From Flavobacteriales bacterium UBA7690 (GTDB lineage Bacteria; Bacteroidota; Bacteroidia; Flavobacteriales_F; PHOS-HE28), in the NCBI GenBank assembly GCA_002482775.1, contig DLGQ01000015.1, positions 27,887 to 86,547 of the forward strand: 58,661 nt of DNA, written 5' to 3'. This document shows, one piece after another, positions 17,978 to 26,282 of the stretch. The translations under genes were made by a program, and so were the position numbers. The notes beneath the pieces are model-generated. The model ran no database searches, had not been told where the DNA came from, and was given only the letters and a program-made list of their open reading frames with translations. Numbering within the stretch: position 1 is the stretch's first letter; every line of letters starts with the position of its first letter.

Positions 17978-19558
17978 TTAGTTGTCCAAACTCTTCACCA
18001 GGTCAGCGGCCACTTTCTCCAGCGTACCGGTGATCTGTTCGTTGTAGTCACCTTTCTTCAGTGCTTCGAGCACATCGTTGTGCTTGTTGCGTAGCATGGT
18101 GATGAACTCAGCTTCGAACTGCTTGATGTTCTTCACCGGCACTTTGCTCAACAGGCCTTTGGTACCACAGTAGATGATGGCGATCTGCTCTTCCACGCGC
18201 ACCGGGCTGTTCTGTCCTTGCTTCAGGATCTCCACGTTGCGGGCACCTTTGTCCAGAACGGATTTGGTGGCGGCATCCAGGTCGGAACCGAACTTCGAGA
18301 AGGCTTCCAGTTCGCGGTAGGCGGCCTGGTCAAGCTTCAGCGTACCGGCCACTTTCTTCATGGACTTGATCTGCGCATTACCACCTACGCGGCTCACGCT
18401 GATACCCACGTTGATGGCGGGACGCACACCAGCGAGGAACAAGTTGCTCTCCAGGAAGATCTGTCCATCGGTGATGGAGATCACGTTCGTGGGGATGTAC
18501 GCGGAAACGTCACCGGCCTGTGTTTCGATGATCGGCAGAGCGGTCAAGGAACCACCACCTTTCACCTTGCCTTTCAGCGAAGCGGGGAGGTCGTTCATCT
18601 GCTCGGCCACGGTCTGGTCGGCGGTCACTTTCGCGGCGCGCTCCAACAGACGGCTGTGCAGGTAGAACACGTCACCGGGATAAGCTTCACGTCCGGGTGG
18701 GCGACGCAGCAACAGCGAAACCTCACGGTAAGCCACGGCTTGTTTGGAGAGATCATCGTACACGATCAGTGCAGGACGACCGGTATCGCGGAAATACTCG
18801 CCGATGGCTGCACCGGTGAAGGGTGCGTAGAACTGCATCGGCGCGGGGTCGCTGGCGTTGGCGGCCACCACGGTGGTGTAGGCCATGGCACCCGCTTCTT
18901 CCAACACTTTCACGGTGCCGGCCACGGTGCTGCCCTTCTGGCCGATGGCCACATAGATGCAGTACACAGGCTTGCCCGCGTCGTAGAATTCCTTCTGGTT
19001 GATGATCGTATCGATCGCCACGGTGCTCTTGCCGGTCTGGCGGTCACCGATGATCAATTCGCGCTGGCCACGACCTACGGGGATCATGGCGTCGATAGCC
19101 TTGATACCCGTTTGCAACGGCTCTTTCACGGGCTCGCGGTAGATCACACCGGGCGCTTTGCGCTCGATCGGCATCTCGAACAACTCACCGCTGATCGGGC
19201 CTTTGCCATCGATGGGTTCGCCGAGGGTGTTCACCACACGCCCAACGATGCCTTCACCCGTGCGGATGCTGGCGATGCGCTTGGTACGCTTCACGGTGTC
19301 GCCTTCTTTGATACCGACGGAAGGGCCGAGCAATACCGCACCCACGTTGTCCTCCTCGAGGTTCAACACGATGGCTTGCAGGCCGCTCTTGAACTCCACG
19401 AGCTCGCCGCTCTGCACGCCGCCGAGGCCATAGATACGGGCGATACCATCACCCACTTGGAGAACGGTACCGACCTCTTCCATCTCGGCTTCCGAGCGGA
19501 AACCGGCGAGTTCTTGTTTCAGGATCGCCGATACTTCGGCGGGTTGTACGTGGGCCAT
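17978..19558 (-). CDS. atpA: F1F0 ATP synthase subunit alpha
   Basis: 526 residues, with the family layout complete. The N-terminal beta-barrel domain starts at AEVSAILKQELAG, followed by VGDGIARIYGL. The Walker A motif is GDRQTGKST (about residue 171), and the regulatory nucleotide site and the conserved ALIVYDDLSKQAVAYRE and LLLRRPPGREAYPGD segments are present. The C-terminal helical domain ends EKVAADLVKSL. It forms the non-catalytic part of the F1 hexamer. A 12-bp gap separates it from atpH upstream; a palindromic element lies between it and atpG downstream. Confidence 0.98.
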   Translation of the reverse strand: MAHVQPAEVSAILKQELAGFRSEAEMEEVGTVLQVGDGIARIYGLGGVQSGELVEFKSGLQAIVLNLEEDNVGAVLLGPSVGIKEGDTVKRTKRIASIRTGEGIVGRVVNTLGEPIDGKGPISGELFEMPIERKAPGVIYREPVKEPLQTGIKAIDAMIPVGRGQRELIIGDRQTGKSTVAIDTIINQKEFYDAGKPVYCIYVAIGQKGSTVAGTVKVLEEAGAMAYTTVVAANASDPAPMQFYAPFTGAAIGEYFRDTGRPALIVYDDLSKQAVAYREVSLLLRRPPGREAYPGDVFYLHSRLLERAAKVTADQTVAEQMNDLPASLKGKVKGGGSLTALPIIETQAGDVSAYIPTNVISITDGQIFLESNLFLAGVRPAINVGISVSRVGGNAQIKSMKKVAGTLKLDQAAYRELEAFSKFGSDLDAATKSVLDKGARNVEILKQGQNSPVRVEEQIAIIYCGTKGLLSKVPVKNIKQFEAEFITMLRNKHNDVLEALKKGDYNEQITGTLEKVAADLVKSLDN

Positions 19559-19570
19559 GTCGGAAAGACG

Positions 19571-20131
19571 TTAGATACCTGGTATGTACGGGTTCTTGGA
19601 GAATTCGCGGCGCATATCGCTCAGGCGACGGCTCACGGTGCCATCGTACTGTTCGTCGCCGATGCGGATCGATACCCCGCCGATGAGCGAGGGGTCCACC
19701 TTCTCGGAGAGTTGGATGGACTTGCCGGGGTGTTTGACGGTGGCCAGTTCGTGGACGCGCTTGCGGGCGGCATCATCGAGCGGCACGGCGCTGGTGACCT
19801 CGGCGGTAACGATGCCTTGGTTGATCTTGTAGAGTTCGTTGAACGCTACGGCCACGTGCGGCAGCATGGCTTCGCGGCCCTTGCGGACAAGGATGCCCAC
19901 GAAACGGTTCGTGAGCTCACCGATGCGGCCAGCGAACACTTTCTCTAGCACCGCGGCCTTCTTGTCGGCTTTCACCACTGGGCTGCTGAGCAATACCAGC
20001 AGTTCGCGGCTTGCGGCGCAGGTGTTCGCGATCAGTGCCATGTCGTCATGCGCACCAGCGAGCACGCCCCGCTCTTGGGCAAGCTCCATCAGCGAGCGGG
20101 CATAGCGGTATGCGACCGGTGCTACGTTCAT
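19571..20131 (-). CDS. atpH: F1F0 ATP synthase subunit delta (OSCP)
   Basis: 186 residues. The N-terminal helical domain begins VAPVAYRYARSLMELAQERG. The C-terminal part carries TAEVTSAVPLDD and KVDPSLIGGVSIRIGDEQYDGTVSRRL, the standard OSCP/delta signature (GGxxxxxGdxxxDgSvxxrL). It connects the peripheral stalk b subunits to the top of F1. Its start codon overlaps the atpF stop by four bases (20128-20131), consistent with coupled translation. Confidence 0.96.
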   Translation of the reverse strand: MNVAPVAYRYARSLMELAQERGVLAGAHDDMALIANTCAASRELLVLLSSPVVKADKKAAVLEKVFAGRIGELTNRFVGILVRKGREAMLPHVAVAFNELYKINQGIVTAEVTSAVPLDDAARKRVHELATVKHPGKSIQLSEKVDPSLIGGVSIRIGDEQYDGTVSRRLSDMRREFSKNPYIPGI

Positions 20132-20637
20132 GACTTGCGCATGTCGGCCTCGGCCATCACTTTGTCCACCAGTGCTTTCTGTGCAGCAGCGTCACCGAGC
20201 TTCTCCTTCAGGATACGCTCAGCTACGAGGATGCTCAGTTCGGCAACCGAGTTCTTCATCTCGGTTATGGCGGCGTTCTTCTCGTTGCGGATGTCCTCAC
20301 GGGCGCGGGCGAGCAGGGCGTCACCTTCGGCCTTGGCCTTGGCTTTCGCACCGGCGATCTCCTTATCGCGGATGTCGCGCGCTTCCTTCAGCAGCAGCTC
20401 GCGCTCTTCGCGGGCTTGGCGCATCAGGTCTTCGTTCTTGGCCATCATCAACGCGTTCTCCGCGCGTGCTTGTTCGGCCTTGTTCAACGCGTCGGCGATG
20501 GACGCTTCGCGATCCTTCAGCCCCTGTAGAATGGGCTTCCAGGCGAATTTGGCCAGGATGAACAACACTGCCAGGAACGACAGCGTCATCCAGAAGATGA
20601 GGCCGAACGAGGGCTCTACGAGACTAGCGAGCAGCAT
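20128..20637 (-). CDS. atpF: F1F0 ATP synthase subunit b
   Basis: 169 residues. One N-terminal membrane helix (FGLIFWMTLSFLAVLFILAKFAW) is followed by KPILQGLKDREASIADALNKAEQAR and a long charged alpha-helical coiled coil, the peripheral stalk. The C-terminus (VAERILKEKLGDAAAQKALVDKVMAEADMRKS) docks on the delta subunit. Located between atpE and atpH as expected; a 56-bp gap separates it from atpE. Confidence 0.97.
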   Translation of the reverse strand: MLLASLVEPSFGLIFWMTLSFLAVLFILAKFAWKPILQGLKDREASIADALNKAEQARAENALMMAKNEDLMRQAREERELLLKEARDIRDKEIAGAKAKAKAEGDALLARAREDIRNEKNAAITEMKNSVAELSILVAERILKEKLGDAAAQKALVDKVMAEADMRKS

Positions 20638-20693
20638 GGGCGTGCGTTATGAATGGGTTGAATGAAAAGGAAGCGCGGACGGAATGTCCTGGC

Positions 20694-20936
20694 TTACTTC
20701 AACACCACCAGCAGACCTACCACCATCGCAAAGAAGGCAGCACCTTCCACGAGAGCGGCGGTCAGGATCATGTTGGCGCGCAGGTCGTTGATGGCTTCCG
20801 GTTGGCGGGCCATGGCTTGAACTGCGTCACCACCGATGCGACCGATACCGATACCGGCACCAACAGCGGCGAGACCAGCGCCGAGGGCGGCGATACCATA
20901 TCCAGTGCCGAGGTCGAGGAGAACAGAAAGGAACAT
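20694..20936 (-). CDS. atpE: F1F0 ATP synthase subunit c
   Basis: 80 residues forming two membrane helices around the polar loop ARQPEAINDLR, the rotor-ring subunit. The first helix is a Gly/Ala-rich GAGLAAVGAGIGIGRIGG. The ion-binding carboxylate is the Glu in LVEGAAF. The Gln of helix 1 and the Glu-Thr/Ser pair typical of Na+-coupled rings are absent, so proton coupling is inferred. The gene lies between atpB and atpF. Confidence 0.97.
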   Translation of the reverse strand: MFLSVLLDLGTGYGIAALGAGLAAVGAGIGIGRIGGDAVQAMARQPEAINDLRANMILTAALVEGAAFFAMVVGLLVVLK

Positions 20937-20965
20937 GTGTTCGAGGTTTAGGAAGGGTTCAGGTT

Positions 20966-22114
20966 CTAATGATGATGTGGTTCCTCCACGGCCGATCCGA
21001 TGTACATGGCGGACAGGAAGGTGAACACGTAGGCTTGGATGAAGGCGACCAGCAACTCGAGCATGGTCATGAAGATGGTGAAGGCGAGCGAGAACACGCC
21101 CACGCCGAGGCCGGCGCCGGTGCTGGTCTCGCCGAATACGAAAATCAAGCTGAAGAAGCTGAGCGCGATGATGTGGCCCGCCGTGATGTTGGCGAACAGT
21201 CGGATCATCAATACGAAGGGCTTCAGGAACATGCCCAGGATCTCCACAGGCGTCAAGATCGCGAGCACCCAGCCCGGTACGCCCGGCATAGCGAAGATGT
21301 GGCCCCAGTAGTGTTTGTTGCCGTTCACCGTAACGATGATGAATGTGATCAACGCCATCACCAGTGTCACCGCGATGTTGCCGGTCAGGTTGGCGCCGCC
21401 GGGGAAGAAGGGCACCAGCCCCATCAGGTTGTTCAGGAAGATGAAGAAGAAAGCCGTGAGCAGGTACGGCATGTACTTCATGTACTTCTTCTCGCCGATC
21501 GCGCTTTTGGCCACATCATCGCGAACGAACAGGATGATCGGCTCCACCAGGTTCTGCAAGCCGGCAGGCGCTTGGCCAGCACGTCGGGTGTAGGCTTTGG
21601 CTACGGTGAGGAAGATGATCACCAGCACGGTGAGGCTGATGAACAAGCTCAGCACGTTCTTGGTGATGCTAATGTCCCAGATCGCCTTGGTGGCGACCTC
21701 ATCCACGGTGAAGGGCGCATGGCCGTTCGCCTTGGCATCCGCAACGGCGACCACCTCGTGATCCACCAAGGCATAGCCGTTGTAGCTGGCGTGGCCATGG
21801 TCGAAACGGCTGCTGCTGAAGACCTGCAACCCGCGTTGGGTATCGTACAGGATCACCGGCAGCGGTAGGGTGGTGTGGCCGAAGAGGTGCCAGCCGTGCT
21901 CATCGCCGATGTGGTCCATGATGAGCTTACCGGCATTGAAGCGCTCCTTCACATGGCCTTCTTCAGCATGTGCGGTGGTCGCATGGGCCTCCGTGGTGTG
22001 TGCAGTGGCCTCGGCGGTACCGTGGTCATGGCCATCATGCTGTGCGTTCGTGGCGCCTAGGAATAGGCTTCCGATCAGGAGGGACGCGGTGCGCAGCAGG
22101 TTCTGGATCGACAT
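20966..22114 (-). CDS. atpB: F1F0 ATP synthase subunit a, with His-rich N-terminal extension
   Basis: 382 residues from the ATG at 22114. The reading frame is open to 22198, but that part runs into an intergenic hairpin region. The N-terminus is a signal-peptide-like segment (MSIQNLL...GATNAQ), then an extended His/Ala/Thr-rich region (HDGHDHGTAEATAH, TTAHAEEGH) of the kind seen in Bacteroidota AtpB. The membrane domain carries NNLMGLVPFFP, the essential Arg in LMIRLFANITAGH, and the C-terminal LLVAFIQAYVFTFLSAMYIG. With the c-ring it forms the proton channel. The C-terminus EEPHHH is also His-rich. Confidence 0.95.
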   Translation of the reverse strand: MSIQNLLRTASLLIGSLFLGATNAQHDGHDHGTAEATAHTTEAHATTAHAEEGHVKERFNAGKLIMDHIGDEHGWHLFGHTTLPLPVILYDTQRGLQVFSSSRFDHGHASYNGYALVDHEVVAVADAKANGHAPFTVDEVATKAIWDISITKNVLSLFISLTVLVIIFLTVAKAYTRRAGQAPAGLQNLVEPIILFVRDDVAKSAIGEKKYMKYMPYLLTAFFFIFLNNLMGLVPFFPGGANLTGNIAVTLVMALITFIIVTVNGNKHYWGHIFAMPGVPGWVLAILTPVEILGMFLKPFVLMIRLFANITAGHIIALSFFSLIFVFGETSTGAGLGVGVFSLAFTIFMTMLELLVAFIQAYVFTFLSAMYIGSAVEEPHHH

Positions 22115-22239
22115 CACATAAGGGTTGTACCCCTGTTTGCGGCCGCGAAGGTAGAACTCGTAAGCCAATGGTGGATCCCCTTGTTGCAGGATCTTCAAAA
22201 AGCCTTGCCCATAGTGGCATGAGCGCAGCGGCTAGTTGG

Positions 22240-22307
22240 GCCAGTTGGCAAGCGGCTAGTTCAATGCTGACCATGCAGAACTAGCCGCTAGCCGCTCCAG
22301 AACTGGC
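22240..22307 (-). repeat. long two-step inverted repeat between atpZ and atpB
   Basis: Two bases after the AtpZ stop. An inner perfect 12-bp stem (AGCGGCTAGTTC at 22251-22262 with GAACTAGCCGCT at 22278-22289) has a 15-base loop, and an outer 7-bp stem pairs GCCAGTT (22240-22246) with AACTGGC (22301-22307). AGCGGCTAGTT also occurs as a direct copy at 22227-22237. No T-tract follows on the transcribed strand, so it is not a canonical intrinsic terminator. Confidence 0.75.
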
Positions 22308-22308
22308 T

Positions 22309-22545
22309 TTACTTCCTTGGAGCTGTTTCCTTGAACAGATACAGCATGGACCCGGCGATGCCGAGCAAGCTGAGCACGATGGTGAGCACGGGATAGTCCC
22401 ATCCGATGCGTTCGTCAAGCCAATACCCGGCGAAACAGAACACCAGGATGATCCCGATCATGGTGAAGCCCAGACCGGTGAAGCGCAGGTAGCTGTTGTA
22501 GCCCGAGCGGACCTTACCGGCAGTGCCTTTCTGGTTGGTGTTCAT
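22309..22545 (-). CDS. AtpZ/AtpI family protein
   Basis: 78 residues with two membrane helices (GFTMIGIILVFCFAGYWLDE and YPVLTIVLSLLGIAGSMLYLF), the compact two-helix layout of AtpZ/AtpI (GYWLDERIGWDYP...). These proteins are encoded ahead of F-ATPase operons and assist Mg2+ uptake or c-ring assembly. The ATG at 22545 overlaps the stop of the upstream membrane gene (ATGA, 22542-22545). An open frame extends upstream to 22881, but that part overlaps the upstream gene in another frame and shows no protein-like pattern. Confidence 0.88.
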   Translation of the reverse strand: MNTNQKGTAGKVRSGYNSYLRFTGLGFTMIGIILVFCFAGYWLDERIGWDYPVLTIVLSLLGIAGSMLYLFKETAPRK

Positions 22546-22934
22546 GGGCGCGCTGTTGGGCGGGAAAGCCGCATCAACCGTGCCGTGCTGAAGACGAGGT
22601 AGGCCAGGTAGAGCACAGCGAAGCTCAGCGTGAAAGGCACCAGCAGATCGGCTGGGAGCAGCAACATGCACGTCACCAGCACAGCGATGGAAGCGAACAT
22701 CTTCAGCACCAGACCGGTCATGAAGCGCCGCACGAACCCTTTGGGGTCGGTGGCGAAGTTGGCCTCTTGCCAGCGGTGCAGGAAGAAGGTGAACACCGCG
22801 AAGTAGAGCGGCGCGATGATGTAATGTGCCGTCAGGGGTGCTTGAACGGTGCGCAGGATGGCGAACATCACGGCACCACAAGCCAGCGTGAACACGGAAA
22901 GGGGAACGAGGAACGACCGTTGTTGGGTCGCCAT
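22542..22934 (-). CDS. four-helix membrane protein of the ATP synthase operon
   Basis: 130 residues with four predicted membrane helices: FLVPLSVFTLACGAVMFAIL, AHYIIAPLYFAVFTFFLH, FMTGLVLKMFASIAVLVTCMLLL and LVPFTLSFAVLYLAYLVFS. The size, topology and place before AtpZ match the poorly characterised subunit-I-like protein of Bacteroidota atp operons. It overlaps atpZ by four bases and starts 19 bases after the bactofilin gene, so all three are probably co-transcribed. The specific function is unknown; a role in Fo assembly is inferred from context. Confidence 0.85.
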   Translation of the reverse strand: MATQQRSFLVPLSVFTLACGAVMFAILRTVQAPLTAHYIIAPLYFAVFTFFLHRWQEANFATDPKGFVRRFMTGLVLKMFASIAVLVTCMLLLPADLLVPFTLSFAVLYLAYLVFSTARLMRLSRPTARP

Positions 22935-22953
22935 GACCAGCGATCAGGGTTGC

Positions 22954-23421
22954 TCAGCGGGCGGCTTGCTGCTGCTCGGGGCGCACAGCGGTGGTATTGT
23001 CCGTACGCAGGCGAACAGGGTCCATCTCCTTCACCACGCCGCCGCCCATGCTGCAGTTACCGGTGAACACGGCACCCGGCTCGATGGCCAGTTTCTTCGT
23101 GTTGATGTCGCCTTGGAGTTTCGCCGTGGCCTTCAGGCTCAACAGGTCTTGGCAGTTCACCTTGCCGATCACGGTGCCTTCGATATCGGAGCTCTGGCAG
23201 ATCACCTCACCCTCGATGATGCCGGTCTGGCCCACGATCACGCGCCCACGGGCGTTCACCGTACCCTTCACCTTCCCATCGATCCGGATGTTGCTGTCGC
23301 TGTTGATCTCCCCGACGATGGAGGTGCCCTCCATGATGCTGTTGATCTTGCCGGGGCTTACGGGTTCTGCGGTCTTGTTCATCGTGGGTGCAGGGTTCGC
23401 AGGTTTTTCGGAGCGGAACAT
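22954..23421 (-). CDS. bactofilin (polymer-forming cytoskeletal protein)
   Basis: 155 residues. After a flexible Pro/Ala-rich N-terminus comes a right-handed beta-helix core with the regular six-residue turns of bactofilins: IMEGTSIVGEINSDSNIRID, GKVKGTVNARGRVIVG, GIIEGEVICQSSDIEGTVIGKV, LSLKATAKLQGDI. Bactofilins self-assemble into filaments that organise envelope enzymes. It is the first gene of the run leading into the ATP synthase genes and has a good -7 box 37-44 bases upstream. An internal ATG at codon 14 is a possible alternative start. An M23 peptidase, a common bactofilin partner, is encoded 3 kb away. Confidence 0.93.
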   Translation of the reverse strand: MFRSEKPANPAPTMNKTAEPVSPGKINSIMEGTSIVGEINSDSNIRIDGKVKGTVNARGRVIVGQTGIIEGEVICQSSDIEGTVIGKVNCQDLLSLKATAKLQGDINTKKLAIEPGAVFTGNCSMGGGVVKEMDPVRLRTDNTTAVRPEQQQAAR

Positions 23422-23457
23422 GGGTCCTTACGGGTCGTTGGGAGAGGACGGTCGGGT

Positions 23458-23465
23458 CAAAGATA
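23458..23465 (-). promoter_or_regulatory. -7 promoter box for the bactofilin-atp operon
   Basis: On the minus strand this reads TATCTTTG, a perfect match to the Bacteroidota -7 consensus TAnnTTTG, with its last base 37 bases before the bactofilin ATG. A -33 TTG lies farther upstream than the usual spacing, so that element is uncertain. Confidence 0.6.
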
Positions 23466-23484
23466 GGCGCAGGGATGTGTTATC

Positions 23485-26121
23485 CTACTGACCGTCAAGG
23501 TAGTTCTCGGTGAAGAAGCTGGTGTAGCCATCCACGTCCTTGCTTTTGTACAGCTGGGCGTAGTTGGCCGTGGTGATGGGGAATGCGGGAAAGCCTTGGT
23601 CGTTGATACCCACAAGTTGCTCACTTCCGCTGTTGAACAGGCCGAAATACTCCATGGCTTTTTCCTTGGAAGGGAATCCGCTGAGCAGGACCACTTGATG
23701 CTGTGGGTCCAGGAAGCTGTTGGTGATCTCCACCGGTATGGTGGGGTAATACTGTTGGTTGAACACCGAGATGCTGCGTTTCAGGGCATCCATATCGGTA
23801 CCGGTACCGGGCACGATCAAGGCGAAGTAGTGCTGGCCGGGGTCTGCTTTGTATTCGCCCGTGGCCCCTGTGCGTTGTGGTGCTTGGGGTGGTGCTCCGG
23901 CAGATCGGTCCAGCGCGGCTAGCAGTTCGGTGGCGGCACGCTCCTCGTCGGTGTCGGGGAACTTGGTCTTCAGTTCGTTCAGCGCTGCGCGGAAGCCGTT
24001 GGTATCGCGCGATCCGCCGATGGCCATGGCGCGCAGCATGTGGTACTTGGGCAGGAAATGGTTGCGTGGTTCGTTGGCGATCACCCCATCGCAGGAGAGG
24101 ATCACGGAACCGAACATGTACTGGCGGTAGCGGTCGTACACCTCTTTGTAGGCGAGCTCCTCCTCCTTCTTGCGGGCTTCGTCGGCTTGCAGGATGTTGG
24201 GGTCGCGCACCAAGCGGGCGAACTCCGAATCGGGCCAGCGCTCCAGGATCACGTTGGCGTAGTGCTGGGATCCCATACCATCCGGAGCGAAGTAGTTGGT
24301 GGTCTGCTCCTTTTCCAGGTAGATGCGGTAGAGCTGGTAGAAGCTCTCCGGCGTGTAGCGGCACTCCTCGAACCGGCCGTTCAACACCTCGAAGCTCTCA
24401 ATGGCGTTGTCGGCATCCTTCAACTGCTCCTTGTAGATCATGCCGCTGGTGTACAGCGCGGCACAGACCATGGAATCCGAGGCTGCGAGGGCCTCTTCGG
24501 TCTTGGGGATGTCCTTGGTGTAGAAGGAGGGGTCTTTCCATTCGTTGGCCTTCTTCTCGCGCTCTTCCTTGGCTTCGGGGTCTTCCTCTTCCTCCTCTTC
24601 CTCTTGTGCGGCGAGGGCGCTTCCGCTCTTGTCCTTACGGCGCCAGTCGTCTTCCAGCGGGCGGTTGCCCCATTTCTTGCGGAAGTTGGATAGTCCGCGG
24701 CCGATCTGCTGGGGGTCGTAGAAGTACCAATTGCCGCGGCCACCGGGGGCGATCGGAGGTGGGGGGGTCCCGGCTCCGGGGTTTGCCTCGGCCGCTGCAC
24801 GAGCTTCTTCTTCGGCCTGTTCGCGCGCAGCTTCCTCACGTTCGCGATCCTGGATCATGTCCCGGATCTTCCTCTCCAGGTCCTTCTCGTCCATCTTGCC
24901 AAGCGCTTGCAAGCTGTCTTCGCGGGCAATGATCTCCAGCTGTTCCACCAGTTCGCCCAGCACCCGGGCGCGGGTCTTCACTTCGTCTACCCGGATGTGC
25001 GTTTCGGCGATGATGGTCTGCGTGGAGTCGTAGTATTTCTGTGCATCCGAATAGGCGCGGTCATCGAAATAGATGTCGGCCAACTTCAAGAAGGTCTTGG
25101 CTTTCTGCTTGATGTCCGTGGTGCTCACGCGCGCACTGGTCATCAGGTGGTCGATGGCGGAAGAATCCTGGCGCTCCTTCAGGTCCAGATCGGCCAGCGC
25201 ATAGTGGAGCATATCGAAGTGGTCGATGTGCTTGTCGTCGCGCAGCATGCGTTTCAGCTTCTTGCGGATCTCTTTGCTGTTGCCGTTGTTGAAGGCGAGG
25301 GCTTGGAAGATCTGCGTGTGGAACGCCATCTCGTACGGCGGGTTCATCCGGCCCACGGCCACGAACTGCTTGATGGCCTTATCGTCCAGGCCCTTCATCT
25401 GGTACAGCTGTGCCAGCACGAAGGCCCAGCGCACCCGTTCCTTCTTGGTCTCGGCATTGGGAATGGCCGCTTCCAGGTGCAGGATGGCATCGTCCACCTT
25501 GCCGCGCTTCAGGTCCAGCTCGGCTTGCACGGCCTCCAGTTCGCCATGGTCGAATTTCTTCGGCAGGGTTTTCTGGTTCTTGATCTCGTCCAGCGCGCTC
25601 TGGGCCTTGCCGAACTGTTCCAGTTGGATCGCGGTACGCGCCAGCCAGATCAGGCTTTCCAGCTGCCTGTTCTCGCCTTTGAACCGTCGGCTGATGTGCG
25701 AGAAGCCACGTTCGGCCTCGTAGTAGTTGCGCTTGAAGAAGTGGCTCTTGGCGATCACGAACCAGGCATCATCGATCCACTTATTCCGCTCCTTGCCTTC
25801 GATGGACATGGAGTGGCGCTCGATCACCAGCGAGCACTTGTCTATGCATTTCTCCAGGTCCGGCGTGGCCGATTTGGCTTGCTCATCGGTGCCGTACACG
25901 AACAGCGGCAGGATCTGGTCGTAGTCGTCCTGGTGGGTATCTTCGATACCCACCAGGATCTCCTTCAGCTTCTCGTTGGCGTTGAACCAGCCGTTGTCCC
26001 GCGCGGTGAGGCGGTGGAAGGTGCGGTTGAGGAAGGCATCCTTCTCCTGCGAACAGCCCGCGGCCAACGCAGCTACCACCACAAGTATCGTGGCTAGGCG
26101 GAAGAAGGTGATACGGCGCAT
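23485..26121 (-). CDS. porW: T9SS lipoprotein PorW/SprE, TPR protein
   Basis: 878 residues from the ATG at 26121. The start is fixed by the signal peptide ending in lipobox LAAGC; the frame is open upstream to 26298 but lacks coding character. The mature N-terminus (CSQEKDAFLNRTFHRLTARDN) matches the SprE/PorW family. Many TPR-like helical pairs fill residues 60-480. A Pro/Gly stretch then leads to the conserved GNWYFYDPQQIGRGL segment, and an acidic run (seven consecutive Glu) precedes a further TPR region. The C-terminal domain (AKEKAMEYF-like, near LLSGFPSKEKAMEYF) closes the protein. PorW/SprE is a periplasmic outer-membrane lipoprotein required for T9SS export and gliding. It is divergent from the M23 gene. 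Confidence 0.9.
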   Translation of the reverse strand: MRRITFFRLATILVVVAALAAGCSQEKDAFLNRTFHRLTARDNGWFNANEKLKEILVGIEDTHQDDYDQILPLFVYGTDEQAKSATPDLEKCIDKCSLVIERHSMSIEGKERNKWIDDAWFVIAKSHFFKRNYYEAERGFSHISRRFKGENRQLESLIWLARTAIQLEQFGKAQSALDEIKNQKTLPKKFDHGELEAVQAELDLKRGKVDDAILHLEAAIPNAETKKERVRWAFVLAQLYQMKGLDDKAIKQFVAVGRMNPPYEMAFHTQIFQALAFNNGNSKEIRKKLKRMLRDDKHIDHFDMLHYALADLDLKERQDSSAIDHLMTSARVSTTDIKQKAKTFLKLADIYFDDRAYSDAQKYYDSTQTIIAETHIRVDEVKTRARVLGELVEQLEIIAREDSLQALGKMDEKDLERKIRDMIQDREREEAAREQAEEEARAAAEANPGAGTPPPPIAPGGRGNWYFYDPQQIGRGLSNFRKKWGNRPLEDDWRRKDKSGSALAAQEEEEEEEDPEAKEEREKKANEWKDPSFYTKDIPKTEEALAASDSMVCAALYTSGMIYKEQLKDADNAIESFEVLNGRFEECRYTPESFYQLYRIYLEKEQTTNYFAPDGMGSQHYANVILERWPDSEFARLVRDPNILQADEARKKEEELAYKEVYDRYRQYMFGSVILSCDGVIANEPRNHFLPKYHMLRAMAIGGSRDTNGFRAALNELKTKFPDTDEERAATELLAALDRSAGAPPQAPQRTGATGEYKADPGQHYFALIVPGTGTDMDALKRSISVFNQQYYPTIPVEITNSFLDPQHQVVLLSGFPSKEKAMEYFGLFNSGSEQLVGINDQGFPAFPITTANYAQLYKSKDVDGYTSFFTENYLDGQ

Positions 26122-26149
26122 GGCTCCGGCAGGGATAACTACGAACGGG

Positions 26150-26157
26150 CGAAGATA
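26150..26157 (-). promoter_or_regulatory. -7-like box for porW
   Basis: Reads TATCTTCG on the minus strand, one mismatch to TAnnTTTG, with its last base 29 bases before the porW ATG. It lies in the 161-bp divergent region between porW and the M23 gene. That region also has GATATTTG on the plus strand just before the M23 start. Confidence 0.45.
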
Positions 26158-26282
26158 TTTCACCGGCCCCGATCGGACCACATGCTTCGGAAGCCGTTCG
26201 GAAGCCGAAGTCCCGCCACAAGCCCCACTGCACGATGCTCTTTTCAGGCGGTCCGGCGAATGCAACCACCGATATTTGTCCG

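Noticed and set aside
18218..19948. A 576-codon plus-strand frame opposite atpA and atpH.
   Set aside because: It is a shadow of two clearly coding genes on the minus strand and its translation is His/Gly-rich without a domain.
22251..22289. The atpZ-atpB hairpin as an intrinsic terminator.
   Set aside because: No T-run follows in the direction of transcription, and terminating there would cut off the ATP synthase genes.
22546..22881. An upstream extension of AtpZ.
   Set aside because: It overlaps the four-helix membrane protein gene in another frame; its Arg/His/Pro-rich translation is not protein-like.
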